DNA of 64,000 nucleotides from BACL27 sp964203235 (GCA_964203235.1 CAXNLE010000002.1:248001-312000); one strand, 5' to 3'; counted from the first letter of the stretch, positions 35,461-44,891 are shown. Translations and numbers: made by a program. Notes: generated from the letters alone by a model not told the origin.

Positions 35461-36369
35461 TTAGCAGAACTGGTTGATCCACGCAAGAATTTTGGGGCGA
35501 TAGTAATAAAGAGATTTATATTCTGCGACATCGTCTGGCAATCGTTCTATAAGTATTCGCAAGTTGCTAGCTATATCTTTGCTGAGCGAGAGATATTCGG
35601 GCAGTGGCTGTTGATATCCGCGAATCGTAAATAATATTCCGCCCGTTTCTGGTAGTCGCCGCAAAGTTTGTCGCTCCATGCGAATCCATAAATCTTGTGG
35701 GTTCTCAAGCAACGGACCTGGCGGAATAACAGGCTGAAACAATGCTGGGTGATCTTGAATAATCCAGTTTGATCGCCAGACGGGCTTTTCAACTGTGATG
35801 CGTTGAAAATAGTTATCGACAGCAGCACCAACGTGCTCGGCATATTTGGCCACAGGTGCGTGAACCGCGAGCATGTCATGGCCCATTTTTTCGGCGAGAG
35901 TCCAACGACTTGGGCAACAGACGACGGCGGCCGTCAATAAAAGTTTTTCGTTTCCATCGGCTGACTTGACGGGTTGCAAAACTGCAAGATCATCAGCGAC
36001 AAGCGAACTCGCTTCAACTAGCGCATTGATACCAGTGCTCGACAACTCAACACCCGCCCACTGGCTAACTAAAAAAGCCGCTTCTTCAGCAGCAGCCTCG
36101 CCACCCGGTCTTAAAGCCGCGACTTCGTCCCGACGTGTCGCTAATAGTTTTTTCTTTAATTCGATTGTTAAGCCAGTTTCTGCATCGAGAGGCAGCCAGT
36201 TTGCGACATCAACTGTAAACGTGCCGAGGCGGTGACGGAAGTTTTCGCCGGTGACTTGCGGCAATATCTCTTCAGGTATCGGCATCGCCGAAAACGATGC
36301 GGCCTCAACAGAAGGTGTTTGATCGAATGGTGTAAAAGGATGTCGATGGAGAACGTGGATGCCAGCCAC
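35461..36369 (-). CDS. DUF3445 heme-dependent oxidative N-demethylase family protein
   Basis: A 302-residue protein of the DUF3445 family, some of whose members are heme-dependent N-demethylases that turn dimethylamine-type substrates into formaldehyde and amine. Recognisable blocks are FRHRLGTFTVDVANWLPLD, WRSNWIIQDHPALFQPV and WIRMERQTLRRLPETGGILF, with the HDMLAVHAPVAKYA helix likely next to the heme. It ends within 20 bases of argJ (convergent) and follows the SDR gene. Substrate and partners are unknown. Confidence 0.8.
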   Translation of the reverse strand: MAGIHVLHRHPFTPFDQTPSVEAASFSAMPIPEEILPQVTGENFRHRLGTFTVDVANWLPLDAETGLTIELKKKLLATRRDEVAALRPGGEAAAEEAAFLVSQWAGVELSSTGINALVEASSLVADDLAVLQPVKSADGNEKLLLTAAVVCCPSRWTLAEKMGHDMLAVHAPVAKYAEHVGAAVDNYFQRITVEKPVWRSNWIIQDHPALFQPVIPPGPLLENPQDLWIRMERQTLRRLPETGGILFTIRGYQQPLPEYLSLSKDIASNLRILIERLPDDVAEYKSLYYYRPKILAWINQFC

Positions 36370-36385
36370 GTGAATTATTGATTCG

Positions 36386-37162
36386 TCACTTCGGCGTCAT
36401 ACGTATGCCGCCATCGACGCGAATTGACTCGGCATTCATGTAACTGTTTCTAATGCACTCGACAACCATTGACGCAAGTTCTTCTGGCGCGCCAAGTCGA
36501 TGAGGAAACAGCACACCTTTCTCAAGATTTGCCTTGAAGTTCTGACTTGCCTCACCCTGCCCATAGATAGGTGTGTCGATGAGTCCAGGCGCAACAGTGT
36601 TGATGCGCACGCCGATTGCAGAAAGATCGCGAGCGATTGGCAAAGTCATTCCAACTACTCCGCCTTTTGAAGCTGAGTAAGACGCTTGACCAATTTGGCC
36701 GTCGTATGCAGCAACAGAAGCAATGTTGACGATTGCCCCGCGCTCACCATGTTCAAGAGGTTCTGTTGTGCTCATTGCCGTGCCGACGATGCGAATGCAA
36801 TCGAAAGTGCCGACCAAGTTAATTGCGATAACACGTTTGAATGCGTCAAGATCTGCGGCGGTCTCATATGTGCCGCCCTTGCCGACTGTACGTTGAGCCC
36901 AACCGATGCCCGCCGAATTGACAAGAATACGAACTGGGCCCATTGACTTCGCCATCTCGGTCGCATTAATAATGTCTTGTGTGACAGTTACGTCAACTTT
37001 GCAAAATGCACCGCCAATTTCTTTTGCGAGTGCATTGCCCTTGTCTTCTTGAAGATCGGCAACTACAACTTTTGCGCCGTACGACGCAAGCATTCGCGAA
37101 ACTGCTGCTCCGATTCCTGATGCTCCACCGGTCACTATTGCGCTTACGTCTTTGATGTCCAT
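36386..37162 (-). CDS. Short-chain dehydrogenase (type-2 3-hydroxyacyl-CoA dehydrogenase-like)
   Basis: A 258-residue SDR. Cofactor motif TGGASGIG, the NNAG-like NSAGIG, catalytic Ser in NIASVAAYDG and Tyr-x-x-x-Lys in ASYSASKGG are all present. The long loop AQRTVGKGGTYETAADLDAF is typical of HSD17B10-type enzymes that oxidise 3-hydroxyacyl-CoA. I start at the ATG at 37162 (MDIKDVSAIVTGG); the upstream in-frame GTG at 37174 would add four residues. It follows rnhA (same strand, 49 bases). Confidence 0.87.
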   Translation of the reverse strand: MDIKDVSAIVTGGASGIGAAVSRMLASYGAKVVVADLQEDKGNALAKEIGGAFCKVDVTVTQDIINATEMAKSMGPVRILVNSAGIGWAQRTVGKGGTYETAADLDAFKRVIAINLVGTFDCIRIVGTAMSTTEPLEHGERGAIVNIASVAAYDGQIGQASYSASKGGVVGMTLPIARDLSAIGVRINTVAPGLIDTPIYGQGEASQNFKANLEKGVLFPHRLGAPEELASMVVECIRNSYMNAESIRVDGGIRMTPK

Positions 37163-37211
37163 GGGGTAAAACACTACGCAATTTCAGATGTCGCGAGCAA
37201 CTCGTATCTTT

Positions 37212-37649
37212 CTATTTACCTCTCAGTGAAGCCGCAACAGCGAGTTGATCTACGAGTTCGTTCATCGGTTCTCCATTGTGGGCTTTGACCCATTCGAAAC
37301 TTATGTCGCCGCGCTTGTTGACAAGGTCGATCAATGGCTCCCAAAGGTCACGATTTGCAACAGGTTGACTCTGCGAATTTTTCCATCCTCGGCGTTGCCA
37401 TCCCATCCACCACTTATCTCGAAAACAATGCACGACGTATGTGCTGTCTGAGCGAATTAATATCGGCTCATCTATTTCTGAATATGCGAGCAAAGCATTT
37501 AGTACTGCAGCGAGTTCCATTCGTTGATTCGTAGAAGGTGACTCGCTGCCGACCGCATTTGGTTCGCCTTTTGGTGCAACAGCCCACGCCCAACCACCCG
37601 GGCCAGGGTTGCCAGAACATGCTCCATCTGTATAAATAATTATTGACAC
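37212..37649 (-). CDS. rnhA: Ribonuclease HI
   Basis: A 145-residue RNase HI, which degrades RNA in RNA-DNA hybrids. The four acidic metal ligands are visible: Asp in IIIYTDGACSGNPGPGGWAW, Glu in NQRMELAAVLNAL, Asp in LIRSDSTYVVHCF and Asp in ELVDQLAVAAS. The substrate-handle region KWWMGWQRRGWKNSQSQPV is present. It is a single-domain enzyme of normal length, divergent from aceE. Confidence 0.96.
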   Translation of the reverse strand: MSIIIYTDGACSGNPGPGGWAWAVAPKGEPNAVGSESPSTNQRMELAAVLNALLAYSEIDEPILIRSDSTYVVHCFRDKWWMGWQRRGWKNSQSQPVANRDLWEPLIDLVNKRGDISFEWVKAHNGEPMNELVDQLAVAASLRGK

Positions 37650-37746
37650 CAGTTAATACTTGCGCAAACACGGGGTAAACACCGACATCCATGTGTGGGA
37701 TATCGAACAGATCTGCGAGAATAGACGAGTGCTGTTTGACGGATCA

Positions 37747-40440
37747 ATGCATCAACTGCCCGACACTGACCCTGGCGAAACCGAAGAGTGGTTAGATTCT
37801 CTTGACGCTGTCGTTGAAGTGCAAGGTAAGAATCGTGCAAGGTATTTACTCTCTCGACTTTTAGAGCGTGCTCGTGCCAGTCAGGTAAGTTTTCCCGCGA
37901 CAGTTTCAACACCGTATGTCAACAGCATCTCTGCAGAGTACGAACCATGGTTTCCTGGTGACGAGCATTTAGAACGAAGAATCCGTGCGTACATTCGTTG
38001 GAACGCAGCGGTGATGGTGGTTCGTGCAAACACAAAGGCCGACGGCATCGGCGGTCACCTTTCAACTTTTGCATCGTCGGCAAGTCTTTATGAAATTGGC
38101 TTCAATCACTTCTTCAAGGGCAAGGACAGTGGATCTCCTGGTGACCACGTTTACTTTCAGGGCCATGCCGCACCCGGTGTTTATGCACGTGCGTTTCTAG
38201 AGCGTCGATTAAATGAAGATGACTTAGATTCTTTCAGGCGAGAAATCGGCCGAGGTGGTCGCGGTCTATCGAGTTATCCGCACCCGCGATTAATGCCAGA
38301 GTTTTGGGAGTTTCCAACAGTTTCAATGGGTCTTGGGCCTTTGACTGCTCTCTACCAAGCTCGATTCAATCGTTACTTGCTGAATCGAAAAATTGACGAC
38401 ACGTCGGCAAGCCGAGTTTGGGCGTTTTTAGGTGATGGTGAATGTGATGAGCCCGAAACTCTTGGCTCGATTTCGCTGGCGGCACGAGAGCATCTCGACA
38501 ATTTAGTTTTCGTTGTGAACTGCAACTTGCAGCGACTTGACGGCCCAGTGCGCGGCAACGGCAAAATTATTCAAGAACTTGAAGCAACGTTTCGCGGTGC
38601 GGGTTGGAACGTAATCAAAGTGATCTGGGGCTCGAAGTGGGATGATCTGCTTGCACGCGATACTTCAGGCGCATTACTCAACAAAATGAACACAACTGTT
38701 GACGGCGAATTTCAGCGATACACAATTGAAGACGGCAACTACATTCGCGAAAACTTTTTTGGTCCAGACCCGCGACTGCGCGAGATGGTTAGTCATTTAA
38801 CTGATGATGACCTGAGATTGTTGCCACGCGGCGGTCATGACTATCGAAAACTTTATGCCGCCTATCGCGCCGCAATTGAAAATACGGGCTCTGGTCGACC
38901 AACCGTAATTTTATGCAAAACGGTTAAAGGCTGGACGCTCGGTGATGAGATAGAAGGTCGCAACGCAACACATCAAATTAAAAAAATGACTGATGCTCAG
39001 TTGAAGACACTTCGTGATCGTTTGCATTTAAACGAAGAAATTTCAGATGCCGCGCTTGAGGCTGACGAGCCGCCGTACTATCGCCCATCTGAAGACAGCG
39101 TTGAATATCAATACATGATTGAACGCCGACGTGCACTCGGCGGTTCAATGCCTCGGCGTAGCACCGCTGCGCGAAAAGTTTTAACTTTGCCGAGCGATGA
39201 TGCATTCAAAGAATTTGAAAATGGAAGCTCTACGCAAAGTGTGAGCACGACGATGGGCTTCACGCGGTTGTTGCGCAACCTTGCGCGCGATAAAGGTTTT
39301 GGTGAGCGAGTTGTGCCAATTATCCCTGATGAAGCACGAACATTTGGCATGGACTCAATGTTTGGTGAGCTTAAAATTTATGCCTCACAAGGTCAGAAAT
39401 ATGAACCAGTCGATCACGACATGCTTTTAAATTATGCCGAAGCCGTAGATGGCCAGATTCTTGAAGAAGGCATAACCGAAGCCGGAAGCCTCGCAAGTTT
39501 TATTGCCGCTGGTACTAGTTACGCAACTCGCGGTGTACCAATGGTGCCGTTCTATACGTTTTATTCAATGTTTGGCTTTCAGCGCGTCGGCGATTTGATT
39601 TGGCAGGCCGCCGATGCACGCACCCGAGGTTTTTTACTTGGTGCAACTGCAGGGCGCACAACTTTGCATGGTGAAGGTCTGCAACATCAAGACGGACACT
39701 CGCTGTTATTAGCAAGCACCGTTCCGGCTTGCCGCGCATATGACCCGGCATTCGCCTACGAAGTCGCAACGATTGTTCGTGAAGGCATTAAAGAGATGTA
39801 CGGCGAGAAACCGAGTGATGTTTTTTTCTACTTGACTCTTTACAACGAGAACTATCAAATGCCAGCAATCTCAAACTCGCCAACGATTACCAGCGAAATT
39901 ATGCAAGGCCTCTATTTATGGAAGCAAGCGCCAAACACGAAATATAAAGCAACGATTTTATTTTCGGGCTCAGCACATGCCGCCGCAAGTGCAGCGGCTG
40001 CTGAGTTATTTGAAAGATACGAAGTGGGCTGCGAGTTATGGTCAGCAACTTCTTATAAGACACTGCGCGAAGAAGCTCTTGAGGTTGAGCGATGGAACAG
40101 ACTTCATCCAGCACAATCCGCGCGTGAATCCATTGTGGCCAAACTATTAAACAACGGCGACGGACCAGTCGTTGCGGTCAGTGACTTTATGCGGATGGTG
40201 CCCGAACAGGTCGCGAGATTCATTACCAAACGGTCATTTACTCCACTTGGCACAGACGGAATGGGACGCAGTGATACACGCGCTGCACTACGCCGACACT
40301 TTGAAATCGACGCACCGCATATTGTGGTGACCGTGCTCCACCAACTTTCGCAATCAGGTGTTATCAAACCAGAGCTAGTTGCCGAGGCGATTCAACGGCA
40401 TGGTCTTGACCCTGAGATTGCTTTCTCACTGCATCAATGA
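37747..40440 (+). CDS. aceE: Pyruvate dehydrogenase E1 component, homodimeric type
   Basis: An 897-residue AceE, the homodimeric thiamine-diphosphate enzyme that decarboxylates pyruvate and acetylates the E2 lipoyl group. FLGDGECDEPETLGSISLAA with NLVFVVNCNLQRLDGPVRGN is the cofactor-binding core; GIGGHLSTFASSASLYEIGF and GRTTLHGEGLQHQDGHSLL hold the active-site histidines. I start at ATG 37747 (MHQLPDTDPGETEEWLDS), which matches family N-termini; upstream in-frame TTG/GTG codons give unlike sequence. E2 and E3 are at 24393-27229. The HhH glycosylase gene overlaps its stop by four bases. Confidence 0.95.
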   Translation: MHQLPDTDPGETEEWLDSLDAVVEVQGKNRARYLLSRLLERARASQVSFPATVSTPYVNSISAEYEPWFPGDEHLERRIRAYIRWNAAVMVVRANTKADGIGGHLSTFASSASLYEIGFNHFFKGKDSGSPGDHVYFQGHAAPGVYARAFLERRLNEDDLDSFRREIGRGGRGLSSYPHPRLMPEFWEFPTVSMGLGPLTALYQARFNRYLLNRKIDDTSASRVWAFLGDGECDEPETLGSISLAAREHLDNLVFVVNCNLQRLDGPVRGNGKIIQELEATFRGAGWNVIKVIWGSKWDDLLARDTSGALLNKMNTTVDGEFQRYTIEDGNYIRENFFGPDPRLREMVSHLTDDDLRLLPRGGHDYRKLYAAYRAAIENTGSGRPTVILCKTVKGWTLGDEIEGRNATHQIKKMTDAQLKTLRDRLHLNEEISDAALEADEPPYYRPSEDSVEYQYMIERRRALGGSMPRRSTAARKVLTLPSDDAFKEFENGSSTQSVSTTMGFTRLLRNLARDKGFGERVVPIIPDEARTFGMDSMFGELKIYASQGQKYEPVDHDMLLNYAEAVDGQILEEGITEAGSLASFIAAGTSYATRGVPMVPFYTFYSMFGFQRVGDLIWQAADARTRGFLLGATAGRTTLHGEGLQHQDGHSLLLASTVPACRAYDPAFAYEVATIVREGIKEMYGEKPSDVFFYLTLYNENYQMPAISNSPTITSEIMQGLYLWKQAPNTKYKATILFSGSAHAAASAAAAELFERYEVGCELWSATSYKTLREEALEVERWNRLHPAQSARESIVAKLLNNGDGPVVAVSDFMRMVPEQVARFITKRSFTPLGTDGMGRSDTRAALRRHFEIDAPHIVVTVLHQLSQSGVIKPELVAEAIQRHGLDPEIAFSLHQ

Positions 40441-41036
40441 CCCGGGAGCTCTACATCACTGGCATCGAAAGTGCCGATGCACTATTAAATCGTGACGGCA
40501 CAGCGCTAATAATCGGCATGTTGTTGGATCAGCAAGTGCCGATGGAGTGGGCATTTACGGGGCCCTATACGATTCGCAAAAGGCTTGGGCACTTAAACCC
40601 ACCACGAATTGCGGCAATGAATGTCGACGAATTTGTTGCAATTTGTTCTGAGAAGCCGGCGATTCACAGGTTTCCAAAATCAATGGCAACTCGTGTTCAC
40701 CAACTCTGTGCCGCTTTGACCCAAGATCACGGCGGAAAAGCCGAAAATGTTTGGAAAGATGTGTCGGATGCCGAAGAGTTGATGAAGCGGCTTCGCAAAC
40801 TACCTGGCTTCGGTGAAGAGAAGGCCCAGATTTTTATTGCGTTGCTTGGCAAACGATTTAATATACGTCCGAATGGTTGGCAGAAATTCGCTGGTGTTTT
40901 CTCAGACAAGCAGCCTCGCTCGGTTGCCGATATTTATTCTGCGGCAACTTTGTTAAAGGTTCGTGGGTTTAAACAAATGCAACGCGCCCTAGACCACGAC
41001 AAGCAAGACCGACCAATTGTGAAGAAGTCGAAATGA
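40437..41036 (+). CDS. HhH-GPD family base-excision DNA repair protein
   Basis: A 199-residue protein of the actinobacterial HhH-GPD group (TIGR03252). It has the glycosylase helix-hairpin-helix KLPGFGEEKAQIFIALLGKR and the N-terminal GMLLDQQVPMEWAFTGPYTI segment. There is no iron-sulfur cluster loop. The Asp or Lys that defines AlkA/MutY-type catalysis is not clear by eye, so the exact lesion specificity is open. It is co-translated with aceE and galE through ATGA overlaps. Confidence 0.82.
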   Translation: MTRELYITGIESADALLNRDGTALIIGMLLDQQVPMEWAFTGPYTIRKRLGHLNPPRIAAMNVDEFVAICSEKPAIHRFPKSMATRVHQLCAALTQDHGGKAENVWKDVSDAEELMKRLRKLPGFGEEKAQIFIALLGKRFNIRPNGWQKFAGVFSDKQPRSVADIYSAATLLKVRGFKQMQRALDHDKQDRPIVKKSK

Positions 41037-42010
41037 CAACGCTTGTAACGGGTGGCGCTGGATATATCGGCGCGCACACTGTGCGGGCACTAAAAAATGC
41101 TTCGCGAGATGTCGTAGTACTTGACACCCTTGAACGGGGAAACGAACAAGCGGTGCTCGGCACGAAACTAATTGTCGGCGATATCGCCGATCAAAAACTT
41201 GTTGCAAAGATTTGTCGTAAATATAAAGTTACAAATGTTGTGCATTTCGCTGCTTACAAAGCAGTCGGCGAATCAATGACTCACCCAATGAAATATTGGC
41301 AGAACAATGTTGCGTCGACAATCAAATTGCTAGAAATTTTGATTTCGCAAAATGTGCGTCAATTTGTTTTCTCTTCGTCGGCATCTGTCTACGGCACGCC
41401 AAAAACCTCGCCAACTACCGAGAACGAATCGACAAAGCCAGAGAGCGTTTACGCCGAAACTAAATTGGCTGTTGAAAATATTTTAAAGTCGCTGGTGGCT
41501 TGTGGTCTGAACTCGGTTAGTTTGCGCTATTTCAATGCCGCCGGTGCGAGCAGTGACAACAAAATCGGCGAAGACTGGACGACTTCGCAGAACTTGATTC
41601 CAAGAGTGATGCGCGCGTTACTCGATGACAAATTCAAATTTGAAGTTTTCGGCGATGACTATGCAACTCCAGATGGCACATGTATTCGCGACTATATACA
41701 TGTTGAAGATTTGGCAGTTGCGCATGTCAAGGCACTTGAATATCTAGAGTCGGCCGGAAACACAATCGCCTGCAACATTGGCACAGGTAACGGCACTTCA
41801 GTTACACAGTTACTTGAGATGGCAGAAGAAGTTGTGAAACGAAAAGTACCGCACACAATAGGCGTACGCCGAGATGGCGATCCAGTGAGCGTTTATGCAG
41901 ACGCGACATTGGCTCGCAAAGTTTTAAATTGGCAATCAACTCATGATCTTCGAAGCATTATCGAATCGGCGTATAACTGGCACAGCACGCACCCAAATGG
42001 GTATCGCTAG
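41033..42010 (+). CDS. galE: UDP-glucose 4-epimerase
   Basis: A 325-residue GalE-type extended SDR that interconverts UDP-glucose and UDP-galactose. NAD motif GGAGYIGAHT, catalytic SSSASVYG and Tyr-x-x-x-Lys in YAETKLAVE, then LRYFNAAGASSD and GTCIRDYIHVEDLA, all in the usual order and length. UDP-GlcNAc could also be a substrate. Its product would feed surface glycans; the glycan genes lie further on (44888 and 51315-61294). Confidence 0.93.
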   Translation: MTTLVTGGAGYIGAHTVRALKNASRDVVVLDTLERGNEQAVLGTKLIVGDIADQKLVAKICRKYKVTNVVHFAAYKAVGESMTHPMKYWQNNVASTIKLLEILISQNVRQFVFSSSASVYGTPKTSPTTENESTKPESVYAETKLAVENILKSLVACGLNSVSLRYFNAAGASSDNKIGEDWTTSQNLIPRVMRALLDDKFKFEVFGDDYATPDGTCIRDYIHVEDLAVAHVKALEYLESAGNTIACNIGTGNGTSVTQLLEMAEEVVKRKVPHTIGVRRDGDPVSVYADATLARKVLNWQSTHDLRSIIESAYNWHSTHPNGYR

Positions 42011-42013
42011 AAA

Positions 42014-42772
42014 CTAGATCGGCATATTTGATCGTTGACGATCTAGCCATCCAAGCAATACAGCGATCGCTCGCGGGTCGTGACGAAGTCGATGACCAGC
42101 ACCAGGAATAATTTGCAAATCGGCAGAGCCGTGCGCTTCAGCCAGAACTCGAGAGTCGGCAGTTGGCACGCTCTCATCGTCGTCGCCATGCAGCAGCAAT
42201 AACGGTCGTGGCGCAAATCTTCGAGCAGCATCAGTGGGTCGAAACCTACGTAACTCACGACTCCATTCGTCATACGATTCGGGAAACTTTGGATTGTGAA
42301 TTGCACCGACTTCGCGAACATGTTCGAGAAACCTTCGAGGCTGCGCGGCCCAGTCATCGAAATCTGCGTGTGGGCCAAGTAACGCACAACCATTAACTCG
42401 CGGATCGTCGGCGCCAGCGCAAAGAGCTAGAGACGCACCAGTGTTTGTGCCAACTAGCCAAATTCCGCTCGGCGATACTTCGGCAACGAGATGATCAATT
42501 GCAGCGCGAAGATCATCAACCCACCCTTGCATTGAAAAGTCTCCCTGGCTTGAGCCGCAGCCGCGAAAAGTAAATGTCATCGCTGCCCAGCCAAGTTCAT
42601 TGGCGACACGATCGATCAATTCTGGAAACGTACTTGCCGAATGCCTCGCGTCATTTAGTGCGACTGGAAATCCGTGACACAACAACATGCCAGGCAAAAC
42701 ACCGGATTTTCCAGATGGCTTTGCGAGATAGCGAGAAATTTTAAGATCGCCTGAGAGAAATTCTCCGTTCAC
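42014..42772 (-). CDS. Alpha/beta-hydrolase fold protein lacking the nucleophile serine
   Basis: A 252-residue alpha/beta-hydrolase fold protein. The oxyanion region MLLCHGFPVALNDARHS, acid DDDESVPTADSR and His in IIPGAGHRLRHDPR are in place. The nucleophile elbow, normally GxSxG, reads WLVGTNTGASLAL, with Asn where Ser should be. So it is either a non-hydrolytic member of the fold or uses other chemistry. It converges on galE with a three-base gap. Confidence 0.82.
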   Translation of the reverse strand: MNGEFLSGDLKISRYLAKPSGKSGVLPGMLLCHGFPVALNDARHSASTFPELIDRVANELGWAAMTFTFRGCGSSQGDFSMQGWVDDLRAAIDHLVAEVSPSGIWLVGTNTGASLALCAGADDPRVNGCALLGPHADFDDWAAQPRRFLEHVREVGAIHNPKFPESYDEWSRELRRFRPTDAARRFAPRPLLLLHGDDDESVPTADSRVLAEAHGSADLQIIPGAGHRLRHDPRAIAVLLGWLDRQRSNMPI

Positions 42773-42794
42773 TTTGGTGACGAGCGATCAATAA

Positions 42795-43028
42795 TTACGC
42801 GTGAGGTTTGCGATGACGTCGCTTTGCGGCAGAAGTGGCAAGTTTGTAACCGCGATTACGTGCCTCAGGCAGCGTGTCTGGCGCAAAGCACAGACCAACT
42901 TCTTGATTAACGATGTCATCAATTATCTCTGAGTATGTCTCGGCATCTAACGAGTCAACGTCGTATACCAACTGCGTTCGTTTGTCGCCAAGATAACGCG
43001 TATGAGCGAACTTTGTAGATCTTTGCAT
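42795..43028 (-). CDS. Small conserved-looking protein of unknown function
   Basis: A 77-residue soluble protein, no family recognised. It begins with basic residues, has an acidic middle (DVDSLDAETYSEIIDDIVNQ) likely helical, one Cys (VGLCFAPD), and a basic Arg/Lys/His-rich end (SAAKRRHRKPHA) that could contact nucleic acid. It lies 22 bases upstream of the alpha/beta-hydrolase gene on the same strand and is divergent from the DsbA-family gene. Confidence 0.6.
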   Translation of the reverse strand: MQRSTKFAHTRYLGDKRTQLVYDVDSLDAETYSEIIDDIVNQEVGLCFAPDTLPEARNRGYKLATSAAKRRHRKPHA

Positions 43029-43086
43029 ATGACAAATCTAGCCGTCGCTTCGTTTTGCCCGTTGCAATCTGCTTAATATTGTCTAG

Positions 43087-43776
43087 ATGGGTAATGCTCA
43101 AATAAAGCCGATAAAAATTGATTTCTTTTTTGACATCATGTGTCCATGGGCTTATCAGACATCTTTATGGATCCGAGAGGTTCGACGAACAATAGATCTT
43201 GATATCAATTGGCGCTTTTTTAGTCTCGAAGAAATAAATCGTGAAGAAGGAAAGAAACACCCTTGGGAGCGTGAACTTGCATACGGATGGACTCCCCTTC
43301 GGATTGCTGCGTGGTTGCGCCGAAAAGATATGGATTTGTGCGATGACTGGTACCTAGTGGCCGCGCGAGCGCTACACGAAAGTGGCTTGCGTCCATATGA
43401 AGAAGCAACGGCTCGTGAACTTCTTGAAAGTATCTCTGCGCCGAGCGATACTTGGGACGAAGCGATCGCAGATCAAACTACACATGATGATGTACGAATT
43501 GATCACCAAGAGTCGGTTACGAAATTTGCCGCATTTGGTGTGCCGCTAATTGTTTTTGAAAATGGTCGAGGCGTGTTTGGCCCAGTCGTTGTGCCGCCAC
43601 CACTCGGCGATGAAGCGCTTAAACTTTGGAGTCTGATGCAGACTTACAGCGAGATACAGGGTCTCTATGAAATAAAGACTCCAAAGACACAAAGTGATCT
43701 TGAAAATATCGCAAATGTCTTCTCGCCTTATTTAAAAGCGCGTGAGTGGCGAACTGTGCAGACACCGGCACCATGA
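43087..43776 (+). CDS. DsbA-family thioredoxin-like protein (FrnE-type)
   Basis: A 229-residue cytosolic DsbA-family protein. The thioredoxin strand and active site FFFDIMCPWAYQTSLWI are near the N-terminus with a single Cys (CPWA, no second Cys), as in FrnE and 2-hydroxychromene-2-carboxylate isomerase-like proteins. An inserted helical domain (about 60-150) and the cis-Pro strand FGVPLIVFENGRGVFGPV follow. No signal peptide. It overlaps the maleylpyruvate isomerase-family gene by four bases, both perhaps thiol-linked. The substrate is unknown. Confidence 0.85.
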   Translation: MGNAQIKPIKIDFFFDIMCPWAYQTSLWIREVRRTIDLDINWRFFSLEEINREEGKKHPWERELAYGWTPLRIAAWLRRKDMDLCDDWYLVAARALHESGLRPYEEATARELLESISAPSDTWDEAIADQTTHDDVRIDHQESVTKFAAFGVPLIVFENGRGVFGPVVVPPPLGDEALKLWSLMQTYSEIQGLYEIKTPKTQSDLENIANVFSPYLKAREWRTVQTPAP

Positions 43777-44588
43777 GCGCAAGCGACTATAAAAAGACTC
43801 TCGAATTATTATTTGATACTTTCGCGTCGATCCACAATCTTTGTGCTGACTTAACTGAATCACAATTCAGGACGCCGACGCAATGCCCTGGTTGGACTGT
43901 GCAAGACAATCTTTCACATTTGATTGGCACAGAAAAATCTATGGGCGGTCAGGGCTCAACAACGCATCGGGCTACTTCGCTTGAATTTGTAAAAAACCCG
44001 ATCGGTGAAATGAATGAGCACGAAGTGGACGCACGACGTGCCTTATCTGGAGCTGATGTTCTCAAAGAATTTGATCAAGTGATGTCTATTCGCCGTGCGC
44101 AACTTGAGTCAGAACCCGAAGAATATTTCACCAAAGAAACGATGACCCCTACGGGCAAAGGGACTGTGGCTGATTTTTTGCATATTCGCGTTATGGATTG
44201 TTGGGTTCACGAACAAGATATGCGTCGTGCGCTAAATATTATTGGCAACCAAAATTCTGCGAGCGCCGAACTTACGGTTGATCGACTGTGTCGAACTTTG
44301 CCGATTGTCGTTGGCAAGAGAGCAGCCGCCCCAGAAGGGTCGTCTGTCGTGATTCACATCACATCTCCTGTCGTTCGTGATGTCAGAATCACAGTGATAA
44401 ACGGTCGCGCCACGATTGTCAACTCTTTGAATGATTCACCAATCATGGAGTTATTCTTCGACAGCAATACGTTTGTTGAACTCGCCACTGGTCGCATCAC
44501 AGCACAAGAAGCACTCCCGCGTTGGAAAGTTTCTGGAGACGCAGATCTAGGTGAACGGGTTGTTAGCGCCATAAACATGATGATCTAG
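43773..44588 (+). CDS. Mycothiol-dependent maleylpyruvate isomerase family protein
   Basis: A 271-residue MDMPI/DinB-fold protein. The N-terminal bundle has the metal-binding histidine block QCPGWTVQDNLSHLIGTEKS and WVHEQDMRRAL; a C-terminal MDMPI_C-type domain ends at VVSAINMMI. I chose the ATG at 43773, coupled to the previous stop; the longer reading runs inside that gene. Such proteins use mycothiol, supporting an actinobacterial host. The actual reaction is unknown. Confidence 0.85.
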   Translation: MSASDYKKTLELLFDTFASIHNLCADLTESQFRTPTQCPGWTVQDNLSHLIGTEKSMGGQGSTTHRATSLEFVKNPIGEMNEHEVDARRALSGADVLKEFDQVMSIRRAQLESEPEEYFTKETMTPTGKGTVADFLHIRVMDCWVHEQDMRRALNIIGNQNSASAELTVDRLCRTLPIVVGKRAAAPEGSSVVIHITSPVVRDVRITVINGRATIVNSLNDSPIMELFFDSNTFVELATGRITAQEALPRWKVSGDADLGERVVSAINMMI

Positions 44589-44618
44589 CAGTCCTTGTCT
44601 AGATAACCTTTAGTAGTC

Positions 44619-44891
44619 ATGGTGTCGCCAATTTTCGACCCAGTTGTCGTGCAGCAAAAGATTGATGCATTGACCAAGCGCGATAGCGAGTTTGCACAGC
44701 GTGCTGAAGCGATTGAACGAGATCGCCAGATTCAAAAATATGGTGCGCCACGGCCGTACGAGTTTGCACCTAATACATCGCAAGTACATGTCACTAACTG
44801 GGTGCATCGTGGCTGGTTAAGACCACTGAGATTCGTCTACCGAAACACGCCACGATCATTGCGAAAAATCATAAAAAGACTTTGGATATGA
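44619..44891 (+). CDS. Small basic protein preceding a glycosyltransferase
   Basis: A 90-residue protein, no family recognised. The first half is charged and likely a coiled coil (VVVQQKIDALTKRDSEFAQR), the second half is basic and aromatic (LRFVYRNTPRSLRKIIKRLW) and might bind the membrane surface. Its stop overlaps the glycosyltransferase start (ATGA), so the two probably act together in glycan synthesis. Confidence 0.65.
   Translation: MVSPIFDPVVVQQKIDALTKRDSEFAQRAEAIERDRQIQKYGAPRPYEFAPNTSQVHVTNWVHRGWLRPLRFVYRNTPRSLRKIIKRLWI

Noticed and set aside
37660..37746. Upstream TTG start that would lengthen AceE by 29 residues
   Set aside because: The extra residues do not resemble AceE N-termini, whereas MHQLPDTDPGETEEWLDS from ATG 37747 does.
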